Of a DNA stretch of 64,000 nucleotides, positions 51,117 through 61,800 are shown piece after piece (within the stretch, counting starts at the first letter, position 1; every line of letters begins with the position of its first letter). Below the pieces are notes generated by a model, which was not told the DNA's origin, searched no databases, and saw only the letters and a program-made list of their open reading frames with translations. The position numbers and the translations under genes were made by a program. Source of the DNA: Bacteroidota bacterium (GTDB taxonomy: Bacteria > Bacteroidota > Bacteroidia > Bacteroidales > ML635J-15); the NCBI GenBank assembly GCA_029558535.1, contig JAKQEK010000144.1:1-64000 (forward strand), given 5' to 3'.

Positions 51117-52159
51117 TGCAGCATATTTTCGACATACACGATTACGATGAAAACTTTGCAGAACGTTTTTGCAGTCATACCATCCCAATTTATGATTTAT
51201 GGAGTGTTCGTCCACTGCAGAACCAGATGAAAGAAATCATTTCCGGTAGCTCAGAAGAAATAGAAAAGTTTCGTAATTTTTTGACCGATCATGCAAACAA
51301 AGATTATCCGCATGAGCTTGTGATAGTGATTGGTAACGCAGAAAAATCCAATCCCGGCAATATGCTTAATTCCACAAAAAAATATTTCAAGCTAAAGTTT
51401 GACAAATTTAAAGGAAATGATTTGGGACAACCATTATTTTTAGGATCAGCAACAGCTTATCCGACAGGACAAGAACAGTTGATGCCTTTAAGTTTTTCAG
51501 GATTTCCTACTCGACAACAAAATGGAGTTGGCGGACTATCATATCAGGATTTGCAAGGAATAATTGACAAAAATGTATCAGATGCCACACGCTCTATTAA
51601 AGCTGAATATGATGAAATATCTGCAAAGAGAGAGACAGACTCCATCAAAAGAATTGCCGAGCTTGAGATGAAAATGGAGCTTTACAAACTTGAGCTTAGA
51701 GCAAAAGAAATAGAAGAAAAGGAACGTAAACTTCTTGAGGAACTAGAGGAATTTGAAGAAAGAAAAGCTGAAGGTTTGGGCAATGTAAAAGAATATACAA
51801 AAACTATTGCCGGTGGTTTGCTTGAGCTCGGTAAGTCAGCATTAGGATTGTCCGAAGCTGATGATTTGCTCAGAAAAACATCAAAAAAGAAAGTAGGAGA
51901 AGCTATAAATTCTGCTACAAATTTAAGAGGAACATCAGCAGGATTTGATGATGACGGGTTCAAATCAAAATCGGAAAAAGAAGATGATAATGAAATTGCA
52001 TTTGGACAATTACTAGATGTAGTAAAAGGATTATCAGTTGAACAAAGAATGCAACTTATGGATGTTCTTATTCCTGAAGATGAACAGGAAGAAAATGAGG
52101 ATAACAAAAATGAAATATTGAAGCAAAATTTAAATTCAGAAGAAGATGAAAACTTATAA
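51116..52159 (+). CDS. Coiled-coil protein of the virus-like module
   Basis: A 347-residue protein. Residues 1-150 are mixed; 160-215 form a strong charged coiled coil ('KRIAELEMKMELYKLELRAKEIEEKERKLLEELEEFEERK'-type heptads); a glycine-rich amphipathic stretch follows (YTKTIAGGLLELGKSALGL), and the tail is very acidic. It could be an elongated spike or scaffold. It overlaps both neighbours slightly. Confidence 0.6.
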   Translation: MQHIFDIHDYDENFAERFCSHTIPIYDLWSVRPLQNQMKEIISGSSEEIEKFRNFLTDHANKDYPHELVIVIGNAEKSNPGNMLNSTKKYFKLKFDKFKGNDLGQPLFLGSATAYPTGQEQLMPLSFSGFPTRQQNGVGGLSYQDLQGIIDKNVSDATRSIKAEYDEISAKRETDSIKRIAELEMKMELYKLELRAKEIEEKERKLLEELEEFEERKAEGLGNVKEYTKTIAGGLLELGKSALGLSEADDLLRKTSKKKVGEAINSATNLRGTSAGFDDDGFKSKSEKEDDNEIAFGQLLDVVKGLSVEQRMQLMDVLIPEDEQEENEDNKNEILKQNLNSEEDENL

Positions 52160-52445
52160 TTTATCAATTACAATCAAAGAAGGAGAAAGAGAGCTTCACA
52201 AAGAAATACAGTTAAAAGCTGTTGATATTAAAGAGCTTTCACAAAAGTTAAACGCATTAAAAATTTTAAATCAGTCGGTAAGTCATGAAGATTTGATGAG
52301 TACAGTTGAGATGATTTATGAAAAACCGGAGCTGATTCCAGTTGTTAAAGAAATGCTTGACGAAGGAGAAGAACTTAGCGAGGCACAACTAATGTTAAGG
52401 CTTCCAAAATATTTAAGAAAAGTATTAACGATATTAAAATCATAG
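52146..52445 (+). CDS. Small helical acidic protein
   Basis: A 99-residue protein with a beta start (YNLSITIKEGERELHKEIQLKAV) and helical remainder. It overlaps the coiled-coil gene by 14 bp. No family was recognised; it resembles small phage assembly or chaperone proteins only in size and composition. Confidence 0.55.
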   Translation: MKTYNLSITIKEGERELHKEIQLKAVDIKELSQKLNALKILNQSVSHEDLMSTVEMIYEKPELIPVVKEMLDEGEELSEAQLMLRLPKYLRKVLTILKS

Positions 52446-52448
52446 AGA

Positions 52449-52928
52449 GTGTATCAGTATTTGATAGCAGCCAGCTTAGAGGCAAAAAGAAGGTATAATT
52501 CTATCCCGCCCGACCGAAAACGTAAGGCATGGATGATAATACTCTTTATTTTACTCTATTTGATATTTAAGAACAAAATAGAATTTGCCATACGCCGGAT
52601 GTTACACAAGGACATTGATAAGATTGATTTTGCCACAGAAAACCTCAGTTATGAACGTGGAGAATATTTTTCGATGTGCACAACTTTAGAATCATCAATG
52701 AATGGTACCGGAACTCAGGAAGACAGTATTTATGATGTGATGATGAGATTAAGAACTCAAGATGATTGGAACTTTCTTCAAAAGTGTTTTGGAACTAGGA
52801 AAAAAGATGGAGGAACATTTTTCGCAGATCTTACTGGAGATTTAAAAGCTTGGCTTGCTGATGATTTGGATGGTGGCGAAATGGAGGAAGTCAGAGATAT
52901 TTTAAGACAAAGAGGAATAAATTATTAA
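52449..52928 (+). CDS. Single-span membrane protein
   Basis: A 159-residue protein with a GTG start, a basic N-terminus and a membrane helix (AWMIILFILLYLIFKN) near residues 28-43, then a soluble helical domain (about 60-159) containing 'MMRLRTQDDWNFLQKCFGTRK'. The same arrangement of short N-terminus, one span and soluble domain recurs in the neighbours. Function is unknown. Confidence 0.6.
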   Translation: MYQYLIAASLEAKRRYNSIPPDRKRKAWMIILFILLYLIFKNKIEFAIRRMLHKDIDKIDFATENLSYERGEYFSMCTTLESSMNGTGTQEDSIYDVMMRLRTQDDWNFLQKCFGTRKKDGGTFFADLTGDLKAWLADDLDGGEMEEVRDILRQRGINY

Positions 52929-52938
52929 ATCGAAAATA

Positions 52939-53343
52939 ATGAAAACAAATAAAGTAATTGTATTAATAATCATACTTATTCTTGGTGGGATTATCTTTTG
53001 GAAAAGAGAAGAAATAAAGAAAAGATTTGGATTTGGAAAAGACTCAGATTCTGAAGGAACAAACAGCGATTCAGGGACAAATTTATTGCCATCACCTTCT
53101 CCTTCCCCACTACCAGTGAGCACAGGGATAAAATACATAGAATGTAACAACTATCCATTAAGATTAGGTTGTAAGGGAAACAATGTTCTAAATCTTCAGA
53201 AAGCATTAAACAGGGCTTATAAATCAGGATTAACAGAAGACGGGTATTTTGGTCAAAAAACCGAAGCAGCTCTTATTACAAATGGTTATGGAAATACATT
53301 GGAAATGGATGATATGCTTAAAATAACCAGAGCAATGGTATGA
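52939..53343 (+). CDS. Membrane-anchored peptidoglycan-binding protein
   Basis: A 134-residue protein: an N-terminal membrane helix (VIVLIIILILGGIIFW), a Ser/Pro/Asp linker, and a C-terminal PG_binding_1-like domain ('YPLRLGCKGNNVLNLQKALNRAYKSGLTEDGYFGQKTEAAL'). It would attach to peptidoglycan and probably works with the amidase whose gene overlaps it by 4 bp. Confidence 0.8.
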   Translation: MKTNKVIVLIIILILGGIIFWKREEIKKRFGFGKDSDSEGTNSDSGTNLLPSPSPSPLPVSTGIKYIECNNYPLRLGCKGNNVLNLQKALNRAYKSGLTEDGYFGQKTEAALITNGYGNTLEMDDMLKITRAMV

Positions 53344-53918
53344 AAAACATTCTGATAGACAATGTCAAGAAATACAAAAAATGGTATATCATCGGTATTC
53401 TGGCACTTGTAACAATTATTGTTTTACGAAAACTAAAATTATTAAATATGATAACAGATATAATCAATCAATTACCCAGCAAGGGTGAGTATCAGCAAAG
53501 AAATATTGACAGTATAGACAGAATAATAATTCATCATTCGGCTTCTCCTGCAGGTAAATTTACAGTTCAGGATTTTGCAAGGTGGCATATTGATCCCAAT
53601 GGATATTTAAAAGCCCCACGAATTGCATATCATTTTTGTATCGAGCCGGATGGAAAGATTTATCAAACAAATAAACTGACTGCCATTAGTTGGCATACAA
53701 TAAATGCAAATGCGACCGGCATAGGAATAGTACTAAACGGAAATTTCGAGAATGAGCAAGCAAGCGATACACAGAAAAAATCACTCAAAAATTTAATCAA
53801 GTATCTGAATAATAAGTTTAATAAAAAACTGACAGTTTATGGTCACAAAGAAATACCAGGCAATGCTACAGCCTGTCCCGGCAGAAACCTAAAACTTGAT
53901 GAATTTAGAAATCTTTAA
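53340..53918 (+). CDS. Membrane-anchored N-acetylmuramoyl-L-alanine amidase
   Basis: A 192-residue amidase_2/T7-lysozyme-like enzyme. A membrane helix (WYIIGILALVTIIVL, 15-29) precedes the catalytic domain. Likely zinc ligands are His65 in IIIHHSAS, His169 in YGHKE and Cys179 in ATACPG; 'ARIAYHF'-like and 'SWHT' motifs of the family are also present. It cleaves the lactyl-amide bond in peptidoglycan and should act in lysis or in entry. N-terminal anchoring is unusual for an endolysin and recalls membrane-containing tailless phages, in which lytic enzymes can sit in the virion membrane. Confidence 0.88.
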   Translation: MKNILIDNVKKYKKWYIIGILALVTIIVLRKLKLLNMITDIINQLPSKGEYQQRNIDSIDRIIIHHSASPAGKFTVQDFARWHIDPNGYLKAPRIAYHFCIEPDGKIYQTNKLTAISWHTINANATGIGIVLNGNFENEQASDTQKKSLKNLIKYLNNKFNKKLTVYGHKEIPGNATACPGRNLKLDEFRNL

Positions 53919-53922
53919 AAAA

Positions 53923-54474
53923 ATGAAAAACTATATTATTCTGATTATTTTGATTATTTCGCTTACTGCCGTAATAATGATATATCGAAAGAGAAAACAG
54001 GATCAAATATCAGCTTTAGGGAAAGCTACTATACCAGCACGACCGCCAAAAGTAAGGATAGTTTACAGTAAAAATCAAAAGCCTGAAGACAGGTTAAAGA
54101 TAACAAGCTCCAAAGATGCTTATGAAATTCTAAAAAGCATTTGGAGTAACCAAATTGAAACCAGGGAAGAAATGCTAATACTTTTACTTGACCGCTCAAA
54201 TGCAGTTTTGGGCTATGATTTTTTAAGTATGGGTGGTATTACAGGAACTGTTGCCGACATCAGGTTACTTTACAGTGCAGCATTAAATACATTAGCCACA
54301 AGTATTATAATGTGTCACAATCACCCATCCGGAAACATGAAACCTAGTCAATCGGATATTGATTTAACCAAGAAAGTTAAGGGAGCCGGTGAAATTATGG
54401 AAATAAAATTACTCGATCATTTGATTATCTCAAACAACTCGTATTATTCATTTGCAGACGAAGGACTATTATGA
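53923..54474 (+). CDS. Membrane-anchored RadC/JAMM-domain protein
   Basis: With the ATG at 53923 the product has 183 residues: a membrane helix (YIILIILIISLTAVIMIY, 4-21), then a RadC-type MPN domain with a perfect JAMM motif, HxH at 132/134, Ser142 and Asp145 (CHNHPSGNMKPSQSD). Usual RadC proteins are soluble and have an N-terminal HhH region; this one replaces it with a membrane anchor. It may be a metalloprotease. In-frame TTG/ATG codons at 53896-53899 overlap the amidase and are less likely starts. Confidence 0.8.
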   Translation: MKNYIILIILIISLTAVIMIYRKRKQDQISALGKATIPARPPKVRIVYSKNQKPEDRLKITSSKDAYEILKSIWSNQIETREEMLILLLDRSNAVLGYDFLSMGGITGTVADIRLLYSAALNTLATSIIMCHNHPSGNMKPSQSDIDLTKKVKGAGEIMEIKLLDHLIISNNSYYSFADEGLL

Positions 54475-54941
54475 AAACAAAATTTAAAATAATGCAATTT
54501 TTATTTTGCTTGTTTTTGGCAGCAATTTCAATAACATCCTGCACACCCCAAAAGCGACTAACTCGACTAGTTGCTCTCCATCCAGAACTCGCACAAACCG
54601 ACACCATCCACATCCGGGACACAACCATCATCCCTGCAACCAGGATCGATACATCCTTCCACGAAAGCAAATTAAATGACACCGTAATCATCACCAAAGA
54701 AAAGTTGATAGTAAAGCTACATCGAGTGAAAGATACTGTTTATGTGGAGACTGAGCATGGAGGGGATACTGTTATTGTGGAGAGGAAAGTGGCGGTGGAG
54801 AGGGTTGTAAATAAAATGCCTGAAAATGATGAATATAAAATTATTTCTCATTTGTTTAATTTATATAAGTCAAGATGGATTATCTTTTTTATTCTTGGAA
54901 TACTATTTATAGTGTTAGTTAATAGAGCTAATACGAAGTAA
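54471..54941 (+). CDS. Candidate unimolecular spanin (lipoprotein with C-terminal membrane span)
   Basis: A 156-residue protein with a lipoprotein signal (lipobox ITSC, Cys24) at the N-terminus and a single membrane helix near the C-terminus (WIIFFILGILFIVLV). An outer-membrane lipid anchor plus an inner-membrane span in one chain is the defining topology of u-spanins, which fuse the two membranes in the last step of phage lysis. The middle is strand- and charge-rich ('DTIHIRDTTIIP', 'DTVYVETEHGGDTVIVERKVAVERV'). It overlaps the JAMM gene by 4 bp and is the last gene of the module. Confidence 0.75.
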   Translation: MKTKFKIMQFLFCLFLAAISITSCTPQKRLTRLVALHPELAQTDTIHIRDTTIIPATRIDTSFHESKLNDTVIITKEKLIVKLHRVKDTVYVETEHGGDTVIVERKVAVERVVNKMPENDEYKIISHLFNLYKSRWIIFFILGILFIVLVNRANTK

Positions 54942-55280
54942 AGTCTCAGATACTTCGGATTATATAATTCAAAACATTTCTTCAACATCAAGTTAATTAT
55001 TTCAGACGAAATAACTGATAAGAAAAACTTATCAACAGTTAAAAAAAGCTATTAAACTGAATGTAGAGATATATTAAGGATAAAACAAATTCGCTTAAAT
55101 ATCAACTAAAAACAGATAAACAGCAAAATAGATACTAATAATTATGTTTTACTATTATTTGCGTTATTAACCGATTATAAACAATGCGGTTTATATTTTA
55201 GCTTGTCAAAAAGACTTTTTCAATCAAAATTCATATATATTTACTACACCAAAATAATTACAAACTTAAATATTACTGCT
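54942..55280. other. Intergenic region after the virus-like module
   Basis: About 340 bp of AT-rich sequence without a gene or clear terminator. It separates the module from the exported-protein genes and may contain the right border of the acquired region. No direct repeat of the tRNA-Ser region is seen here. Confidence 0.5.
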
Positions 55281-55724
55281 ATGAAAAAGAGGACACTGCT
55301 TTTTGTTTTTGTTTCCTTATTATTTTTAGGAAATGTTTTTTCTCAAACCGATGTACAGATATTAGACATTGTTGTTAATCCGGTTTTTGAGTATGACACT
55401 GTTACAGAACAACCGATTGTAACGGAGAATGAGCAATTGAACATTATGTTCAAGATTAACTCGGCTGCAAATGCCGATAAGGTTTATGTTTTATTTGGCA
55501 CAGCTCAGGACACAGGTGATGTGTTAAGCCTAGAAGCCGACATAGAACAAGAAAACAGCACCTACTATATAGTATTTAACGGAATACAGGAACAGATAGT
55601 CGGTTATACTGCACAATTGTTTCTCGAACTCACGCCTGCACAAAAGGACGCATACAACGACATAAGTCTGTATGTTAAAGACAATCAGGCAGAGGAGTCG
55701 AACAGATTATATTTTGTTAAATAG
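55281..55724 (+). CDS. Small exported protein
   Basis: A 147-residue protein using the ATG at 55281, with a signal peptide (MKKRTLLFVFVSLLFLGNVFSQ). The mature part looks like a single beta-sandwich ('VQILDIVVNPVFEYDTVTEQPI', 'ADKVYVLFGTAQDTGDVLSLEADI', 'YIVFNGIQEQIVGYTAQLFLEL'). The frame extends to 55203 but that places 26 residues before the signal. No sorting domain is seen. It lies just upstream of the giant subtilase gene. Confidence 0.75.
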   Translation: MKKRTLLFVFVSLLFLGNVFSQTDVQILDIVVNPVFEYDTVTEQPIVTENEQLNIMFKINSAANADKVYVLFGTAQDTGDVLSLEADIEQENSTYYIVFNGIQEQIVGYTAQLFLELTPAQKDAYNDISLYVKDNQAEESNRLYFVK

Positions 55725-55725
55725 T

Positions 55726-55864
55726 GTCTGTCCATAAAGTCCGATTTCTGCGTTATGCTCATTTTTAATCACAGTCATTTACATCAGTAAACTCCTGATA
55801 ATTAAAAATTTCGCAAGCCTTGAACTCGAACTTTCTGAATCAGACACTGATATTATGAACAGAC
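55726..55864. repeat. 139-bp long palindromic element
   Basis: Outer arms GTCTGTCCATAA (55726-55737) and TTATGAACAGAC (55853-55864) pair with one mismatch. Inner arms, starting AAAGTCCGA on the left and ending TCGAACTTT on the right, and ATTTTTAAT against ATTAAAAAT, extend the palindrome. It begins 2 bp after the stop of the small exported protein and ends 26 bp before the giant gene. Confidence 0.8.
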
Positions 55865-55889
55865 TTTAAATAATTTAAACCAGAAAATC

Positions 55890-58800
55890 ATGAAAAATTT
55901 AAAATATATTATAATAAGTATCGCATTAGTTTTGGCATCAGTTTTCACTAATGCACAAACAGTTTATACCGTTACAAAAACTACCGATCCAGATCCATTT
56001 GAACATCCTTACAATTTTGAAGATTCGCTTTGCGACCCCGAAATGTATGGAACATTGCAGTGGGCTGTAAGGAAAGTGAATGACACCTATGGCCCACGTG
56101 TAATAAACTTTAACATTTCAGGAACCGGACCGCATACTATTTTATTGAATAGTTATTTGCCACAAATAACAAAAGATGTTATAATTGATGGAACAAGTCA
56201 ACCCGGTTATACCGGTGAAAATCCGGTAATTACAATAGACGGACAAAGTCTTGTGTCTTGGGGTTTTAATGCATCTAGTTTAAATAGTCTTGAAATCTCC
56301 GGATTAGATTTTGTTGGATTTATAAAAAACGGTATTACTCTGGGTGGATGTCACAACGTAATCATTAAATCAAATAACATTGCTTTAAAAAATTCTAATT
56401 ACGACAGTTATCTCAAAAAAGGATATTTCGCTCGTATAACTGCTTATAATTGTGAAAACATAGGTTTTTACAACAATATACTGAATACCACTTATGAAAA
56501 CATTCCCACACCCGGACCTTACAATTACGGGATTATGTTAACGAATACTACCAATTGCAATATTGGTTCAACAGAACAGGATTTTTCAAACAAAATCGTT
56601 GACTGTTATAACGCTGTGTATTTAGATAGTTCTCAAAACATAAGAATATCAGCAAATGAGATTTTCGACAATGTAAATGGGATATTACTTGAATATGGTT
56701 CTAACAACTCCAAAGAAAAGCCCATGATATTAAGCTACGAGGAAGGAATAATAAGAGGAGTAGCAGAAATCGGCGATATTATTGAAGTTTTTGGAGGTAC
56801 CGGAGGCGAAAACGCAAATGAATTTTTAGGCACAGTACAAGCGAACGAAAACGGAAATTGGTCTTTAACTGCAATAACAAGTTATGATTATTTAATTGCA
56901 ACCGCAACCGACCAAAATAACAACACTTCTATGTACAGTGATGCAATTTTAGTTTACCCCACATGTGCAAAACCGACAAATTTAAGTTCAACCGAAGGCA
57001 TTTCGACCAGCCACACTTTAACTTGGGATGGAACAACAGGAGTTACATATAATGTCGCAGTTGGTGTAAAAGGCTTAAGTCCAATAGATGAAAATTGGGT
57101 TGTAGGCTATAATACAAACTATGCTGATAATCAGATTACAATTTCAGGATTGGACGAAAACACCGTTTACGAGTTTTATGTAAGCACAAACTGCGTTGAT
57201 GAGGTAAGTCATTGGGCGGGACCGGTGGAGTTTAATCCGACAATAACAAGTCAAATAACAGGTCTGCTTACCATGTTTCAAAATGCCGACTCAGTTGACC
57301 TAGATGATTTTTTATATGCAAGAAAACTTGATGGTGCATTACAATATCAATTTAATGTTGTGCAAGTTGATTCAGGAGTTAATCAAATTATAACAAAGGA
57401 TGTAAACTATATTAGTTTGCTTGAACTTGTAAATGATGAAGCTTATTATGATAAAGAATATAGGATAAAAGTTAGGGCTGTATTTGAAAATGATACTTTG
57501 GATTGGGGGTATGAAGTTGCATTGCAAACAATTCCAAAGCAAAGGTATTATTATGGTCAGATATTTCTAAAAGTATTACCCGAACATGATGGTTTAATTT
57601 ATCCATTTGATAACTCAAAGACAGCCGTTACCTCACTTTCTATAGAAGGGATTGAGGACTTAAACAATACTTTTCAAATTGTTGAAATTCAGCAAACTTT
57701 TAAAGAACTAATATCAAAACTTCCTAGTTTAAGTAACATTTATAGTTTGAATTTCAAAAATGAAACTTCAACAGATAGCCTAATTAATTATTTAAACTCA
57801 ACGGGATATTTTGAATATGTTGAAAAAAATCCGGTTGTAGAAATGTTTTATAACGATCCAATATATAATGCATCACCTCCACCGAGTTGTTATGAATGCA
57901 TAAATGGAAATACTCAATGGTATTTACAATCTGACCATTTAAATTCACTTGAAGCTACAAATATCGTGAATAACGATAATATTGTTACTATAGCAATAGT
58001 TGATGATGCAGTTCGTCTTGATCATGAAGATATCCAAAACAATATATTTATAAATACTGGAGAGTTGCCAGAAGATGTAATAATTGAAATCTTAAGTGAA
58101 CACGATAATAATTCAAATGGATATATTGATGCAAATGATTTAATTGATTATTGTAACGATTATCTTCCATTAATTGATATAACTAGTTTAGTTGATATAT
58201 TTAACAACTCCGATGATTTAGATAATATCTTTAATGGAGTAAGTAATGACGGTAACACTTATGTAGATGATCTATTTGGTTGGGATGCAACTCAAGGCAA
58301 CACCTTTGCTCAACCCGGATTTATTGCAATTCCTGGCGACCCATCCTTCTCTCATTCATTTTGTCATGGGACACATGTAGCTGGAATAGCTGCAGGTGTA
58401 ACTGACAACTCTTTTGGAATTGCTTCAATCTCTAACAACCATGCAAGAATTATTCCTGTGAAAACAAAAAATAACAATGATCCTCATTCTATGGCTTTGC
58501 ATAGTGCACTGGACGGGCTTATATATGCGGTAGCAATTGAAGCTGATATTGTAAACATGTCATTTGGTTTTGCTGTTAACCCTGAAATAGGATTTTCCAC
58601 ATATCAAGATTTGATTGATAATGCTCATAATGAATTAGGTATTGTTTTTATTGCATCTATGGGGAATGACAATAATCAATTCATTACTAATTGTCCCGCA
58701 TGTATTGAAAATGTTGTAGCTATTGGTGCAACAAATATTGATAATGAAATAGCACCCTTTTCAACACTTGGTACTTATATGGATTTCTGGGCTCCTGGTC

Positions 58801-61800
58801 AAGATATAATAAGTACATATTCTGCATCACAAAACGCATACATTTGTCTAGATGGAACATCTATGTCCTGTCCTATGACATCTGCTTTATGGGCATTAAT
58901 GTTATCTATAAATCCAAATGCTGAGTTTAATGATATATATAATTGCATAAAAGATAATGTTAGACTAGATATTGTTGATTGGGATCCAAACGAACAAGGA
59001 GGACATGGTTTAATTAATCCACTTGAATCAATTCTTTGTTTTAATAATCTACCTCCAGTAGCTTCGATAAGTACAGATGCACAATTAATTTGTCCTGGAA
59101 ATAATTTTCATTTCTATTCTAATTCATCTGGTGGTCCAATAACAAATGAAATGTCATTTTTATGGTCATGCTCAGATCCTTTAGTAGAATTTAGCAACGT
59201 AAATGGATTGGATACAGATATTACATTTCCTTATGAAGGTTCATTTGCAATTGTATTTTCAATATTTGATGGTGATAATGATTTAATTAGTAGCACAGAA
59301 GAAGAAATTCTTGTCTCAAATCCATCTCTAATTATTAACAATTCTGATAATTTTTTAGTATGTGAGGGATGCGAAGCAAGTGTTTGTGTTGAGCTAATTG
59401 GAACACCACCTTTTAGTTTACAATATAGTATAGACGGTGGAATTACTACAACGATATCCAATATTGAATCGCAGGTATTTTGCATCAATATTGAAAACTC
59501 AGATATTTACTCTGCAGGGACAAATCAAATTATTACCTTAAGTAATATTAGTGACCAATTTTGTTCAAATAACGATGGTGTCTTTGAAATATCTTTTAAA
59601 GTTGAAGAATGCAATATCTGTAGTCGAAAACATAACCAGTTAATATGTTGGCGTGGTGGACAACTGTTCTTTAACTCAGATGTCCCTGAATTACAAACAA
59701 TCGATAATATATGGGCTGAAAGTTATTGTATAATTTCAGATGCTCAAGGTAGTCCATTATTGAGATTTGAAAGAAGCCAAATTTTTGATATTACTGATGG
59801 AGCAAATGATTTAATTAATAACCCTTCAACATTTGGCTTTTCTTCAAGTCAAGGGATGTTGCTTTTACCTCACGATACTGGTAATCCAAGTTTATATTAT
59901 GCTATTTCAATAGGAGCAGTATTTCATGCACACCAACCTGGTCTTTTATTTAATATTGTTGATATTAATAATCCTAACGACTTTACCGTAATACATAGTG
60001 AATTTTTCAACAATTCTGATGATGAAGTGCTCAATGCTTGTAAAATAGACGGTGATAATGGATATTGGATCATTGCAAGATCAGCTATGTCTCTTAACTA
60101 CCTTAAATTATATAGACTACAAAATAACATCATCAGCTTCATCGGAGAATTGCCAATAGAATCGGCTTACACTACTGGTCATCTTATATTTAGTCTAGAT
60201 ATGAGTATGTTGGCTATGCAAACTTCATCACATGAAACAAGTATCTTTTCTTTCAATAGCACTTTAAACTGTCCTATAGAAAACCGATTAAGCCTAATTA
60301 AGACGATTTATCACTCCGATATAGGTTATAATATCTGTGAATTTTCACCTAATAATGAGTATTTATATATAATCAACCTTTATGCTAATGAATCAAATGT
60401 ATTTAACGGATTAGAACAGCATTCAATAAATGAAACGTCTAACAATCCCAATTTTGTAATTCAAGATGATTACTTTTATGACATGCGTTTAGGTCCGGAT
60501 GGAAAGATATATTTAATAAATAGAAATTATTCTATTTGTGTAATAAACTCCCCTAATGAATCTAGTTTTATTGATTGCGGCTATGTACCTGATGTATTTG
60601 AAGAAATTGGAGGTACTTCTCTGTCAGCTAGAATTCCCGAAACAGAAATGAGTTTTAATATTGAAGTTGAAACAACATTAAACTGTAACCACAATCTAAA
60701 TATTATTAACTTATTAGGCTTTGCTCCATATACATATTTATGGAATACGGGTAGCTTAGATGAAAGTTTACAGAATGTTGATCCTGGATATTATTCTGTT
60801 ACAATTACTGATGCATATGGTTGTTCTTACACAAGAGACATTACTGTTACAGAATCAGGGATGGATATTAATAATATATTAATAAACAATATATGTTTAG
60901 GAAATCAAGATTATGGCTCTGTAAGTTTTGAGTTTGATGGTGGTCATCCTCCTTATTTGATTACTCTTGAATACAATAGCGAAATAATCGATAATATAAA
61001 TACTAACTTTGTTGGAGAATTCAATTTTGTGAACTTAGTAGCAGGACAATATATTTTACAAATATCAGATATTATTGGTTGTGTATTGATAGAGGAATTC
61101 TCTATTGAGGAATTTCCTGAAATTTTTATAACTACCGAAACTACTTTGTCTTGTGATTATGATTGTAATGCAACAGCTACAGTAAATGCAAGCGGTGGCG
61201 GTGGTGGCTTTTCTTATTTGTGGAATAATGAGCAAACAACTGCTGTAGCTACTAATTTATGTGCAGGTGATTATTACGTCACAGTTACAGACGTAAATGG
61301 TTGTACTGTTCAGACAAATGTAACATTGTCAGAACCAGCAATTCTTACTGCAAATGCTGCTGTAACTTCAAGCTACAACGGAGCGGATGTCAGTTGTTTT
61401 GGCTCAACTGATGGGTCTGCTATTGTTAATTCAGCTGGTGGAACAGGTTCATACGATTATCTATGGGATGCTACTGCTGGTAACCAAACTACTCAAGAAG
61501 CTATTGATTTAAGTGCTGGCACTTATAGTGTTACTGTAACTGATGACAACGGTTGTACTGTTCAGACAAATGTAACATTGTCAGAACCAGCAGTTCTTAC
61601 TGCAACTACTGCTGTGACTTCAAACTACAACGGAGAGGATGTCAGTTGTTTTGGCTCAACTGATGGGTCTGCTATTGTTAATCCAATTGGTGGAACAGGT
61701 TCATACGATTATCTATGGGATGCTGCAACTGGTAACCAAATTACTCAACAAGCTATTGATTTAAGTGCTGGTAATTATAGTGTTACTGTAACTGATGCCA

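Noticed and set aside
45515-54941. Remnant of an ordinary tailed prophage
   Set aside because: No terminase, portal, capsid protease, tape-measure or tail genes are recognisable, and the module is compact and intact rather than eroded.
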